Assembly (NCBI GenBank): GCA_900548405.1
Contig: UNSJ01000022.1
Coordinates: 1 to 30,735, forward strand
Source of the DNA: Candidatus Gastranaerophilales bacterium
GTDB taxonomy: Bacteria; Cyanobacteriota; Vampirovibrionia; Gastranaerophilales; Gastranaerophilaceae
Length of the DNA stretch: 30,735 nucleotides
Direction: 5' to 3'
A program made the position numbers and the translations under genes. Shown here one piece after another: positions 22,310-30,735 of this stretch. Every line of letters starts with the position of its first letter. The stretch's first letter is position 1. Below the pieces are notes generated by a model. It did not search any database. It worked only from the letters and a program-made list of their open reading frames with translations, and had not been told where the DNA came from.

Positions 22310-23728
22310 TTAATTTACATAGTCGTATGGTTTACTTCCCGTAGCCTTGTATAAGCCGATTGCATCTACCATGCATTCAACTTTTTGCTGGGCTACAAGT
22401 TTATCTATTGTTAACAAGTTTTCGTGATATTGAATTAAGTCTAATTTAGAAATTGTTCCTTCATTATACTTATGTTCGTTATACTTGTAATCTGATTTTT
22501 CCAGTTCAGCCTGCTTCATGGTTTGAGCCATTTTATCTTTATCTAATTTAGCTGCAACCAAAGCATCGTTGACTTCCTGAATAGCTACAAGATTAGTTTT
22601 GTAGTAATCTTGCAGGACTCTTTCATAAGTTGCCTTTTTCAATCTTAAGTTAGCTGTTAATGAACCGCCTGTAAATAACGGAGCCATTATACCTCCTGCA
22701 AGTCCCATAAGCATGTTTTTAGTGGTAAATACGCTTCCGATATCGCCTGCATTAAATAATGCAAGTCCTAAGATATTAATTGACGGAAGGAATTCTTTTT
22801 TTGCCACTCTTACATCTATTCCTGCCTTTTCAACCATTAACTCGGCTCTTACATAGTCAGGTCTTTGGGTAATAATTTCTGACGGAATTTGTGAAGGAAC
22901 AGCAAGTTGATAATTTAAATTATCAAGCGAAGTTCTTTCGATAGAATGCGCATTTTCAGGACTTTCACCAAGCAATACGCAGAACTGGTGAAGTAATTTT
23001 TTTCTCTGTTTTTTTAACTCTATTAAATCGGTTTGGCCTTGAACTAATGCTTTATTAGCTTTAATTGTATCTGCTGTTGATGTTAGACCTTCTTTATTTC
23101 TTATTAACATCAAATCATAAATACTTTGTCTTGAATTAACGATTTGTTCTTGAAGTTCAATAGTCTTATCAAGTTTTATGATATTCAAATATGTTGTTCC
23201 TACGGCAGAAGCAATAGATATATATGCAGCTCTTTCATCAAGTTTTGAACCTTCATACAGTTTTTTAACGGCTTTTGTTTTATCTCTGTTTTTTAAAAAG
23301 ATATCAGCTTCGTAGCTTACCATTGCCGGTACAGCAAAAGACATTTCCGTGCTTGTTTTACCGGGCATTTTTAAAAATGCCGGAGCTCCGCCAACAGTTG
23401 CTGAAGGTAATTCTTTTGCAAACTGGTTTTTAACATTTTGGTAATATTCTTCAACGTTGATTGAAGCCATTTTCAAATCATAGTTGTTTAGAACAGCTTT
23501 TTCAATGTAACTGTTTAATAAATCATCGTTAAAGTTGTCCCACCAATTCATGTTTACATATGCAAATTTATATTCATCACTGTTTTTTGTTTTCTTATTT
23601 TTCTTAACCATGCTCTTGAATTGTTTTGGGGCAGCGGTAGATGTATTATTATTTTCAACGGCAAGTACAGGCATGAAATTCATGCTTATAAAACCTGTTA
23701 ATAATGCTATGGATATAACCTTTTTCAC
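22310..23728 (-). CDS. TolC-like outer membrane efflux protein
   Basis: A 472-aa outer membrane factor (OEP/NodT-like) that forms the exit channel of tripartite efflux pumps. A signal peptide covers about residues 1-23 (MKKVISIALLTGFISMNFMPVLA), and two OEP repeats follow, with long helical stretches typical of the periplasmic tunnel. The start is GTG at 23728, with GAGG about 12 nt upstream. It is divergent from a MarR regulator with the pump genes emrA and emrB beyond it, so the three pump parts probably work together. A shared inverted repeat in the intergenic region suggests MarR control of both sides. An outer membrane factor implies a two-membrane cell. Confidence 0.92.
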   Translation of the reverse strand: MKKVISIALLTGFISMNFMPVLAVENNNTSTAAPKQFKSMVKKNKKTKNSDEYKFAYVNMNWWDNFNDDLLNSYIEKAVLNNYDLKMASINVEEYYQNVKNQFAKELPSATVGGAPAFLKMPGKTSTEMSFAVPAMVSYEADIFLKNRDKTKAVKKLYEGSKLDERAAYISIASAVGTTYLNIIKLDKTIELQEQIVNSRQSIYDLMLIRNKEGLTSTADTIKANKALVQGQTDLIELKKQRKKLLHQFCVLLGESPENAHSIERTSLDNLNYQLAVPSQIPSEIITQRPDYVRAELMVEKAGIDVRVAKKEFLPSINILGLALFNAGDIGSVFTTKNMLMGLAGGIMAPLFTGGSLTANLRLKKATYERVLQDYYKTNLVAIQEVNDALVAAKLDKDKMAQTMKQAELEKSDYKYNEHKYNEGTISKLDLIQYHENLLTIDKLVAQQKVECMVDAIGLYKATGSKPYDYVN

Positions 23729-23788
23729 TTGTATTTAATTCCTCTTTTTAACTACTTGCATTTTTAATAATCATATGTTAGCATAATA

Positions 23789-23822
23789 TTGTTGTAAATG
23801 CAACATATATTTTTTACAACAA
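23789..23822. promoter_or_regulatory. MarR-type operator between efflux gene and marR
   Basis: TTGTTGTAAA at 23789-23798 has its exact reverse complement TTTACAACAA at 23813-23822. Within it, TGTTG (23790-23794) and CAACA (23801-23805) form a shorter 16-bp repeat of the usual MarR size. The site sits in the divergent promoter region. Confidence 0.68.
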
Positions 23823-23864
23823 ACTTGAAGATAATAATTTAAATAATAATAATAATTGGAAATA

Positions 23865-24332
23865 ATGAAAGAAAATAAATTACTACATTATACAGACAGT
23901 ATACATTATGAACTGGAGCAGGCAGCAAGATTAATGAGAATATTAACTTCTCAATTGTTTAAAAAGCTTGACATAGGTTTATCTATGGATGAATATGCAG
24001 CTTTAGATACTGTTTCTATTAATGCTGGAATTTGTCAAAGAGATTTAGCAAAACTGATTATAAAAGATAGAGCGAACACCGGTAGAATTTTAAATTCTCT
24101 GGAAGAAAAAGGATTTATTACCCGATTTATTGATACAAAAAATAACAGACTTGTTAAGAAAATGGGAGTGACAGAAAGAGGATATAAAGAATTAGATGCT
24201 ATCAATAAAAAAATTAAAGGTTATTTTGACGGCGTAACTAAAAAAATATCCCCCGAAGAAGTTGACAGAGTTCAGGAAACCTTGAGAGCTTTCAGGTTAG
24301 ACCTGGAAAAAGTAGTAGAAATGAATATATAA
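23865..24332 (+). CDS. MarR-family transcriptional regulator
   Basis: A 155-aa winged-helix regulator of the MarR/EmrR type. The DNA-binding part shows LSMDEYAALDTVSINAGICQRDLAKLIIKDRANTGRILNSLEEKGFI and the wing with RFIDTKNNRLVKK, the D-x-R-x4 region typical of the family. It heads the emrA-emrB operon and is divergent from the TolC-like gene. MarR proteins usually repress such pumps and release DNA on binding a drug-like ligand. The ATG at 23865 is preferred to a TTG at 23856; the ribosome binding site is weak. Confidence 0.92.
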   Translation: MKENKLLHYTDSIHYELEQAARLMRILTSQLFKKLDIGLSMDEYAALDTVSINAGICQRDLAKLIIKDRANTGRILNSLEEKGFITRFIDTKNNRLVKKMGVTERGYKELDAINKKIKGYFDGVTKKISPEEVDRVQETLRAFRLDLEKVVEMNI

Positions 24333-24362
24333 TATTAAATGTAAATTTATAAAGAGGTAAAA

Positions 24363-25376
24363 ATGGAAGAGCAAAATACAAATATTGAAGAACAAAATAT
24401 TCAATCAGAGGAAGTTAAAAAAGAGCATAAACCGTTCAAAAGATTTATTGCTATGGGTGTAGGAATTGTTGTTGCAGCTGCAACCGCATATTTTGTACAT
24501 GATGCCCTAATGTTCCAATCAACAGATGATGCATACGTTGAAACAACTACTGTTCAAGTAGCACCGAGAGTCAGCGGTCAGATTACAGATGTTTATATTA
24601 CTGATAACCAAAAAGTGAAAGAAGGCGATTTGGTTGCCAAAATAGATCCTGCGGATTATGAGGTTAAACTTGCTCAGGCTGAAGCAAAATATGAAAGAAC
24701 TCTGTTAAATCAAAAAAATGCTAAAGCTAATTTCAAAGCAATGCAGTCTAACATTGATGTTGCAAGAAAAGATTTAGACAGATATAAAAACTTATTTGCA
24801 CAAGGTGCTGTTTCTAAACAGACTCTTGATGCTGCTCAGGCTAAATACGATTCGGCTCAAGCTAACTTGACACAGGCAGAAGAATCTTTATTGTCACAAG
24901 GCGGAAGTAAAGTTGCTGATGCTGATTTAAAAGAAATAAAAGCGTTAAGAGATAAAGCTAAACTGGATTTATCATACACAAATATATATGCGCCTCAAAC
25001 AGGAACTGTTTCAAACAGACGTGTTGAAAAAGGTATGTATGTTAATGTAGGTTCACCTCTTTTTGTAATCGTTCCTGAAGATGTTTGGGTTGTTGCAAAC
25101 TTTAAAGAAAACCAGTTGCGCCACATGAAACCCGGTCAGGTTGTAGATATTAAAGTTGATACTTATCCAAATAAAGTTTTCAAAGGAAAAATCGACAGTA
25201 TTCAACGTGCTTCAGGTGCAAAATCAAGCTTGTTCCCTCCTGAAAACGCTGTGGGTTCATTCGTAAAAATTGTACAAAGAATACCTGTAAAAATCGTATT
25301 CACAGAAAACATTGACCCTAACCAATATAATATTGTACCGGGAATGTCTGTTGTACCAAAAGTTAGAGTTAAGTAG
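24363..25376 (+). CDS. emrA: EmrA/HlyD-type membrane fusion protein
   Basis: The periplasmic adaptor of a tripartite MFS efflux pump, 337 aa. A cytoplasmic tail and one membrane span (about residues 27-47, FIAMGVGIVVAAATAYFVH) are followed by the lipoyl-like half-domains (VQVAPRVSGQITDVYITDNQKVKEGDLVAKID; YTNIYAPQTGTVSNRRVEKGMYV), a helical hairpin with repeated Ala/Gln/Lys, and a beta-barrel domain (VWVVANFKENQLRHMKPGQVVDIKVDTYP). AGAGG is 6 nt before the ATG. It links the EmrB transporter downstream to the TolC-like channel. Confidence 0.93.
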   Translation: MEEQNTNIEEQNIQSEEVKKEHKPFKRFIAMGVGIVVAAATAYFVHDALMFQSTDDAYVETTTVQVAPRVSGQITDVYITDNQKVKEGDLVAKIDPADYEVKLAQAEAKYERTLLNQKNAKANFKAMQSNIDVARKDLDRYKNLFAQGAVSKQTLDAAQAKYDSAQANLTQAEESLLSQGGSKVADADLKEIKALRDKAKLDLSYTNIYAPQTGTVSNRRVEKGMYVNVGSPLFVIVPEDVWVVANFKENQLRHMKPGQVVDIKVDTYPNKVFKGKIDSIQRASGAKSSLFPPENAVGSFVKIVQRIPVKIVFTENIDPNQYNIVPGMSVVPKVRVK

Positions 25377-25386
25377 TACAGATTTA

Positions 25387-25417
25387 AAAGAGTGAAGCGT
25401 TTAAAACTTCACTCTTT
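25387..25417 (+). terminator. intercistronic hairpin between emrA and emrB
   Basis: AAAGAGTGAAG at 25387-25397 pairs with CTTCACTCTTT at 25407-25417 around a 9-nt loop. It lies in the 63-nt gap of an otherwise continuous operon. The U tract after it is short, so it may be a partial terminator or an RNA-stability element that sets the EmrA:EmrB ratio. Confidence 0.7.
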
Positions 25418-25439
25418 ATTCATAAAAAAAGGATTTACT

Positions 25440-27002
25440 ATGTCTGGAACAGTTGAAAAAGCCGAAGAATGGAAACCTTCGGGAAATCCCTGGTTATTAA
25501 TTTTACCTGTAATGCTTGCAACTTTTATGTATGCATTGGATGAAACAGTTGCTAACGTTGCATTACCGCATATTGCAGGTACTTATTCAGTCAGCAGTCA
25601 GGAATCTATATGGGTTTTGACAAGTTATCTGATGGCAAGCAGTATTGTTATTCCGATGATTGACTTTTTCTGTAAATTTCTCGGAAGAAAAAATTTCTTT
25701 ATGCTGGGTGTATTTGTATTTACGATAGCATCATTTTTATGCGGTATTTCGACTTCAATCGGGATGATTGTAGTTGCTCGTGCTTTACAGGGCTTTGGCG
25801 GTGCTTGCCTGATGCCTATGGCGCAGTCCGTTTGTATGGAAACATTTACGGGTGAAGCCAGAAACAAGGCAATGGCTGTATTCGGATTAGTTGTTATTGT
25901 AGCGCCGATTTTGGGTCCTGTTATGGGCGGATGGATTACTGAAAACTGGTCTTGGCCTTACATATTTTTTATTAATGTGCCTGTTGGTTTTATTTGTATT
26001 GCTCTGGCTAAAAAATTCCTTGAAGACCCTCCTTATGCGAGAAAGCAGCAAAATGTGCATCTTGATAAATCAGGATTTTTATGGCTTTGTATATGGTTAA
26101 TCCCTTTACAGATTGTATTTGATAAAGGTAATGATGCCGACTGGTTTAATGCACCATGGATTTGCTGGTTAAGTGTAATAGCTTTAACAGGTGCGGTTTT
26201 ATTCTTTATTTCACAGGTAAAACATAAAAATCCGCTTGTAAAACTCGATGTATTTAAAGATTCCAATTATCTCTGCGGTACAGGCATGCTAATATTAATT
26301 AATGCCGTATTGCTTGCATCTTTGGCAATACTGCCTCAGCTTTTGCAGTATATGCTCGGTTATGATTCATTCTTGAGCGGTCTTGCTATTATGCCGAGAG
26401 GCTTGGGAGCTTTTACTGCTTTAATGATATTCGGTGGCCTGGGAGGTAAAATCAGCTACAAGACTTATGGAATAATAGGTCTGTTATGTCTTGGAACAGG
26501 CGGATGGATGCTTGGAATGTTAAATCTTCAAATTAATCCAATGAATATTGCTGTACCGAATTTTGTATTTGGTGTTGGTCTTGTGTTTACAATGATGCCT
26601 ATTACAACTTTGTCTTGCATCACTCTTAGAAATGACCAGATGACAAATGCATCAGGACTTCAAAATTTATTAAAAACAATAGGCGGTGCAATCGGAACAT
26701 CTCTTGTTGCAACAATGATTTCAAGATTTTCACAAGTACATCAGCACGGTCTTGTAAAATCTATGAATGAATTAAATCCTAATTTTGCGGAAAGAATAAA
26801 TATGTACGCAAATTCTTTGATACATCAGGCAGGAGATATGATGAATTCTACCTACTTAGCAGGTAAGATGTTATACAACCAGCTAATACAACAATCAACA
26901 TTATGTGCCTACATGACTACCTTTAAAGTATTTGCTGTGGCATGTTTTATTTTGATACCTTTTATGTTTCTATTAAAAGGTGAACAGAAAGCTAAAAATT
27001 AA
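25440..27002 (+). CDS. emrB: EmrB/QacA-type MFS drug efflux transporter (DHA2)
   Basis: A proton-driven multidrug exporter with 14 predicted membrane segments, 520 aa. DHA2 hallmarks are present: YALDETVANVALPHIAG in helix 1, ESIWVLTSYLMASSIVIP, the motif A region FCKFLGRKNFF, and motif C GPVMGGWITENWSWPYIFFINVP. The ATG at 25440 with AAAGGA upstream is the start; an in-frame GTG at 25392 lies inside the hairpin and is unlikely. It probably works with EmrA and the TolC-like protein. A damaged second copy follows 11 nt downstream. Confidence 0.94.
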   Translation: MSGTVEKAEEWKPSGNPWLLILPVMLATFMYALDETVANVALPHIAGTYSVSSQESIWVLTSYLMASSIVIPMIDFFCKFLGRKNFFMLGVFVFTIASFLCGISTSIGMIVVARALQGFGGACLMPMAQSVCMETFTGEARNKAMAVFGLVVIVAPILGPVMGGWITENWSWPYIFFINVPVGFICIALAKKFLEDPPYARKQQNVHLDKSGFLWLCIWLIPLQIVFDKGNDADWFNAPWICWLSVIALTGAVLFFISQVKHKNPLVKLDVFKDSNYLCGTGMLILINAVLLASLAILPQLLQYMLGYDSFLSGLAIMPRGLGAFTALMIFGGLGGKISYKTYGIIGLLCLGTGGWMLGMLNLQINPMNIAVPNFVFGVGLVFTMMPITTLSCITLRNDQMTNASGLQNLLKTIGGAIGTSLVATMISRFSQVHQHGLVKSMNELNPNFAERINMYANSLIHQAGDMMNSTYLAGKMLYNQLIQQSTLCAYMTTFKVFAVACFILIPFMFLLKGEQKAKN

Positions 27003-27013
27003 GATAGAGAGTT

Positions 27014-28591
27014 ATGACAAACGAACAAATAAAAGAAGAGTGGAAACCAAAAGTTAATCCATGGATAATGATAATACCTGTTATGTTATCGGTATTTATA
27101 TATGTACTTGACGGTACAATCGGTAACGTAGCGCTGCCTCACATGGCAGGAAGTTTCTCGGCCACGCGTGATGAATCCTGTGGATTTTAACAAGTTATTT
27201 GATTGCAGCAGGCATAGTTATACCTGCTGTTGATTTTTTCAGTAAGGTATTCGGACGTAAAAACTTTTTTATAATAAGTATTTTATTATTTACAGTTGCA
27301 TCAATGCTTTGCGGTATGGCAAAAAATATTGAATTTATGATTTTTGCCAGAATTTTGCAAGGTTTCGGAGGCGGCGGAATTCTTCCGATATCTCAGGCAA
27401 TTATTATCGAAAGCTTTACCAAAGAGCAGCGCGGAGCTGCTATGTCTGTTTTCGGTATGGGCGTAATCTTAGCACCTATTATAGGACCTGTTCTCGGGGG
27501 TTGGATTACTGATAACTGGACCTGGCCTTGGATTTTCTATATAAATGTTCCTTTCGGATGTATAGCGGCATTGCTTTCAAAAAAATTAATTGAAGATCCG
27601 CCGTATGCCAGAAAACAAAAGAATGTAAAAATAGACGGGAAAGGATTTTTCTTTCTTGCCGTTTGGCTTATAACCCTTCAAACCGTGCTTGATAAAGGTA
27701 ATAACGCTGACTGGTTTAATGCAACCTGGATTTGCTGGACATTTGCCGTGTCTGTTGTGGCTTGTATAATGTTTTTCCATTCACAGCTTACAAATAAAGA
27801 TTCTTTGATAGACTTATCTGTATTTAAAGATAGAAACTTTTCGGCAGGTACTATTATTTCCGTTGTTATTCAGGCAGTATTATATGCATCTCTTGCCATT
27901 CTGCCTCAGTTCTTACAAAGCATGCTGGGATATACTGCATTCTTAAGCGGTGCTACGATGATGCCCAGAGGTCTTGGAAGTATGACCGCAATGGTTATGA
28001 CTGCAACTCTTTCAAACAAAATTGATAACAGAATTCTTGTAGGTGTCGGATTAAGTTTGCTCGGTGCTTCTACACTTGCTTTTGGTTCGTTAAATCTTCA
28101 GATTTCAAATATGAATATTGCAATTCCAAACTTTGTAATGGGTATAGGTATGGGTTTATCTATGGTTCCTATTATGAATTTGTCTGTTGACACTTTAAGA
28201 AACGAGCAGATGACAAATGCAACAGGTATTCAAAACTTGCTTAAAAACATAGGTAGTGCAATCGGAACATCTCTTGTTGCAACAATGCTTACTCGTTTTT
28301 CACAGGTTCACCAGTATATGATGGTTGGCAAAACCAGTGAATTAAACCCTGCTTTTATCGAGCGAGTTCAATCAACAGCAGCAGCTTTGTCAGGTTATGC
28401 TGAACAATCCGTTGCACAGTATATGGCTCAATATTCTTACTACGGTCAACTTGTAAAACAATCAACTTTATGGGCATTTATAGATTCGTTCAGAATCTTC
28501 TATAGATTCGTTCAGAATCTTCGGTGCTTTATGTATAGCAGTAATACCGCTTTTATTATTAATGAAAAAAATTAAAAAGACTGAAGTATAA
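27014..28591 (+). pseudogene. second EmrB-type MFS gene, disrupted by two frameshifts
   Basis: The frame opens at ATG 27014 (MTNEQIKEEWKPKVNPW; VLDGTIGNVALPHMAGSFSATRDES) and stops at TAA 27187-27189. The intact paralogue reads ESIWVLTSYL; here one base is missing near 27179, and the correct frame resumes at TGG ATT TTA ACA. The body is otherwise a good DHA2 transporter with motif C GPVLGGWITDNWTWPWIFYINVP, readable to about 28500. There a perfect 22-bp tandem duplication (28479-28500 and 28501-28522) shifts the frame again. Removing it restores SFRIFGALCIAVIPLLLLMK...KKTEV and a stop at 28589-28591. It is a recent tandem duplicate of emrB, or part of a two-EmrB locus, now inactive unless the lesions are sequencing errors. 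Confidence 0.85.
28479..28522 (+). repeat. 22-bp perfect tandem duplication
   Basis: Two adjacent copies of a 22-bp unit that starts TATAGATTCG and ends CAGAATCTTC, at 28479-28500 and 28501-28522. Because 22 is not a multiple of 3 it breaks the reading frame of the second transporter. Confidence 0.95.
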
Positions 28592-28616
28592 GTACTAAAA
28601 AATAATTAAAAAGAAG

Positions 28617-28646
28617 AAAACCGGTATCTTTATAGATACCGGTTTT
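28617..28646. terminator. terminator after the efflux operon
   Basis: AAAACCGGTATC at 28617-28628 pairs perfectly with GATACCGGTTTT at 28635-28646, a 12-bp stem with a 6-nt loop, ending in four T on either strand. Confidence 0.85.
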
Positions 28647-28685
28647 CCAGGCTTCGAATAAATTGTACTGTGTTTTTGGTTATAC

Positions 28686-28764
28686 TCCTCTTTTCGCTCC
28701 CGCTCAAGGGGAGGAAAGATGTTTTCGTGTGAGCCCTTATCAGCCGCTTCGGCTTTTTACCGAA
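28686..28764. other. intergenic hairpin cluster downstream of the SLH gene
   Basis: This stretch is more GC-rich than nearby spacers. CTCCC (28697-28701) can pair with GGGAG (28709-28713). AGCCG (28742-28746) can pair with CGGCT (28750-28754) followed by T residues, and the overlapping TTCGG (28748-28752) can pair with CCGAA (28760-28764), so the last two hairpins exclude each other. It could be a dispersed intergenic repeat or a terminator; no second copy occurs in this window. Confidence 0.4.
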
Positions 28765-28781
28765 TGACTATATCTCTCACA

Positions 28782-30735
28782 TTATTCAGAACAACCAAAT
28801 GCAATAGTAACGTGTTCTCTTGGATTTACTGCAGATATTTTGTATCCGCGAGGGTCAACAAGGTAAGCAAATTCGTCGCCTGTTGTTTGGAATAAGCCCA
28901 TTGTACCTGACAATGCTGTTCTTGTTACGTCGATAGGAGCCTTAACTGTTTCCCATAAACCGTCACCCAAGTTACGTGCTGCTGCACCGAATTGTCCTTG
29001 GAATGCGTGACCTAACATATAACCTGCATCATTTGATACGTTTTCAACAGCGTTACCCAGATTTGTAACAACACCGCCTACTGTTCTGCCTGTAACACCT
29101 ACTAATGAACCTGCAAGTGTGAAAGGCATTTCTACTAATCTTGCTACAGGGTTAACCTGTTTTGATTTATTAACTTGTGCTTGTAAAATTTGTTTTGGTA
29201 ATTTAGTTTTGCAATCACCGTTTTTGATATCAGTGAATGATAATTTTAAAGCACCTTTGTCACAGCCTGAAGGTCTGATAACTTCTACAACCTGACCTGT
29301 TACGGTTGAACCGCAAGGGTAAGTTACACCGTTAATTGTAACGTCTTCAAGAGTGTTAGCTCTGAAGTATTGACCTACGTGAGATGATTTTGCAGTTAAC
29401 TGGTCAATCATTTTAACTTTTAATGTAGGGATTTTAACGATTTCTTCTTGTTCAACAAAAGCATTTTTGTTTACAGGACAAGCAGGGCAGATGTTGTTAG
29501 CTGTTTTAGGGTTAGTGTCGTAACCTAATGCTACACGAACTGTTTGCATCATTGATGCTACTTCTGCACGAGATGCTTCTTTGTTAGGCATAATCATGTT
29601 TGGATTAGGCATATCTTTTAAAGCACCGTTTTCTAAAGATTTAGCAACCGGAATTCTTGCCCAGTTTGGAACTGCGCCGCCGTCTGCGTATCTGCTTAAG
29701 ATTTCGTCAGCTTTGCATTGGTCGATGTCGCAAGTCATACCTTTAGCAATGGTTGTTAATGCTTCAACCCTTGTTACAGGATGGCTTGGTTTGAAGTTGC
29801 CGTCAGGATAGCCTTTCAACAAGTCTTCGTCAACTGCTTTTGCAATTGCTGCATTAGCCCAGTTGCTTTTTGGTACATCTCTGAATAAACCTTCACGAGG
29901 CATATCGCATTTGTCAAGGTTGAATCCTTTAACTAAGATTGTAGCGAATTCAGCACGGGTAATGTTTCTATTTGGTTTAAAGTAACCGTCAGGGTAACCT
30001 ACTACTACATCGTTAATTGCTAATTTGTCGATGTCGCATGCTGCCCAGAACCCGTTTGGAACGTCGGGAAATTGACAGCCGCCTAAGTTAGCAGCAGCAC
30101 CTGTTGTTTGCATAATTTGGTTTGGAATTTCATAAGGTACGAAAGATTTTCTAACCGCATCAATAGAGTTTGTTGATTGGAAGTCGATTGGGCAGTTGTT
30201 ACCGTCCATTAATCTTTCGTTTCTGTCGATAGGGATACCGTTGTGTCTTGTAGGTGCTTCGTTAAGACAAGGCATTTGAGTTGCCGCACCGGTAATTTGT
30301 CCGTCTGTTGCAACAGTTGCACCGTTTACGTTAGATGAAAGTATTCTTGGTGTGCCTGCAAGCGGTGTGTCTGTTGAAAAGATTGAGTTTGCAGGTTGAC
30401 CTACATAGTTGTTTGTACCGTAAATTGCGTTAGGGTAACCATAAACCTGTTTCATGTCTTTTCTGTCAGGTTTGCCTGTTTGAGGGCAAATAGCACATGC
30501 AGGTTCTGCAGGTTTGTCACAACTGATTTCGTCAGGACATCCGCAGTCTGATTTTTTAGGTTTTTCACATGGATCGCATGGTTTGTCGCACGGATCTAAG
30601 CATGGATCAGGTTTTTTACAATCGCAATCAGGCAAAGCTTTCTTGCATTTGTTGCATGTGTTTGGTTTAACCGTTTCACACGGGCATGCAGGACCTGTTA
30701 CTACAGGCAGCGGTTCAGCGCATGGGGCCGGAGTT
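28782..30735 (-). CDS. SLH-domain surface protein with Cys/Pro-rich N-region (5' end outside window)
   Basis: The frame is open to the right edge of the window, so the real start is not visible; a TTG at 30635 is only the first start-like codon. At least 650 residues are encoded. The visible N-terminal part is rich in Pro and Cys, with many CxxC, CDC and DPC units (about 30734-30480). Three S-layer homology domains follow at about 30071-29922, 29885-29736 and 29690-29526, each with the pattern F-x-DVP-x2-W...GYPDG-x-FKP...TRAE-F; the third is degenerate. The C-terminal part has a beta-rich segment (VTINGVTYPCGSTVTGQVVEV) and a Gly/Ala-rich helical tail, ending in FGCSE. SLH domains bind cell-wall polymers, so it is probably envelope-located. 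It is not an OprB-type porin as far as I can see. Confidence 0.85.
   Translation of the reverse strand, partial: TPAPCAEPLPVVTGPACPCETVKPNTCNKCKKALPDCDCKKPDPCLDPCDKPCDPCEKPKKSDCGCPDEISCDKPAEPACAICPQTGKPDRKDMKQVYGYPNAIYGTNNYVGQPANSIFSTDTPLAGTPRILSSNVNGATVATDGQITGAATQMPCLNEAPTRHNGIPIDRNERLMDGNNCPIDFQSTNSIDAVRKSFVPYEIPNQIMQTTGAAANLGGCQFPDVPNGFWAACDIDKLAINDVVVGYPDGYFKPNRNITRAEFATILVKGFNLDKCDMPREGLFRDVPKSNWANAAIAKAVDEDLLKGYPDGNFKPSHPVTRVEALTTIAKGMTCDIDQCKADEILSRYADGGAVPNWARIPVAKSLENGALKDMPNPNMIMPNKEASRAEVASMMQTVRVALGYDTNPKTANNICPACPVNKNAFVEQEEIVKIPTLKVKMIDQLTAKSSHVGQYFRANTLEDVTINGVTYPCGSTVTGQVVEVIRPSGCDKGALKLSFTDIKNGDCKTKLPKQILQAQVNKSKQVNPVARLVEMPFTLAGSLVGVTGRTVGGVVTNLGNAVENVSNDAGYMLGHAFQGQFGAAARNLGDGLWETVKAPIDVTRTALSGTMGLFQTTGDEFAYLVDPRGYKISAVNPREHVTIAFGCSE

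Noticed and set aside
22293..22343. Short plus-strand ORF after GAGG at the end of the TolC-like gene
   Set aside because: About 16 codons, antisense to a real coding region, and inside its terminator zone; no support beyond a purine-rich stretch.

Overview
AT-rich bacterial chromosome, about 30.7 kb, almost fully coding. The best lineage guess is a gut-type non-photosynthetic cyanobacterial relative (Vampirovibrionia/Melainabacteria, Gastranaerophilales-like). The guess rests on a prepilin with an FTLAEVLVTLGIIGVVSAMT-type core, a large SLH-domain surface protein, a divergent small-protein repertoire and a single-zinc-knuckle MetRS. It is an inference from style, not from a marker-gene tree. 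No tRNA, rRNA, CRISPR array, IS element or prophage was seen.

Layout: (1) 1-2500, dnaN followed tightly by a C_GCAxxG_C_C redox-type protein and an endonuclease IV-like TIM barrel. (2) 2577-3426, two related small lineage-type proteins, each behind a promoter that looks like sigma-28 (FliA). (3) 3455-4532, a prepilin with two FTLAE motifs, divergent from an XRE regulator, with a 24-bp perfect palindrome in the shared promoter region. (4) 4556-7789, metG and a GT-C type membrane glycosyltransferase. (5) 7877-11522, a small membrane protein, the aroK-aroB shikimate pair, a carboxy-terminal processing protease and a 51-aa small ORF with a good promoter. (6) 11681-14180, three XRE regulators, a metallophosphoesterase and a DUF1796 papain-like protein. 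Two of the XRE genes are tandem paralogues with identically spaced double operators. (7) 14222-17195, the dnaG-rpoD macromolecular-synthesis pair. (8) 17288-20754, a soluble hybrid kinase, lepA with a predicted leaderless promoter, and a LuxR-type HTH. (9) 21028-22137, two small-protein cassettes whose coding regions differ but whose 5' and 3' untranslated regions are nearly the same and complementary to each other. (10) 22310-28591, a MarR-controlled tripartite efflux locus: TolC-like protein, MarR, EmrA and EmrB, followed by a second EmrB broken by two separate lesions. (11) 28782-30735, an SLH surface protein that runs off the right edge.

The most unusual item is the pair of cassettes at 20998-22207. 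Each has TGTGAGTAAA near the 5' end, just before the ribosome binding site, and its reverse complement between the stop codon and the terminator, so each mRNA could close into a 5'-3' panhandle. The second cassette and the two small genes at 2577 and 3028 share a TAAAG-N15-(G/T)(C/T)CG promoter with exactly the same spacing. This hints at one co-regulated set of small, signal-peptide-less proteins.
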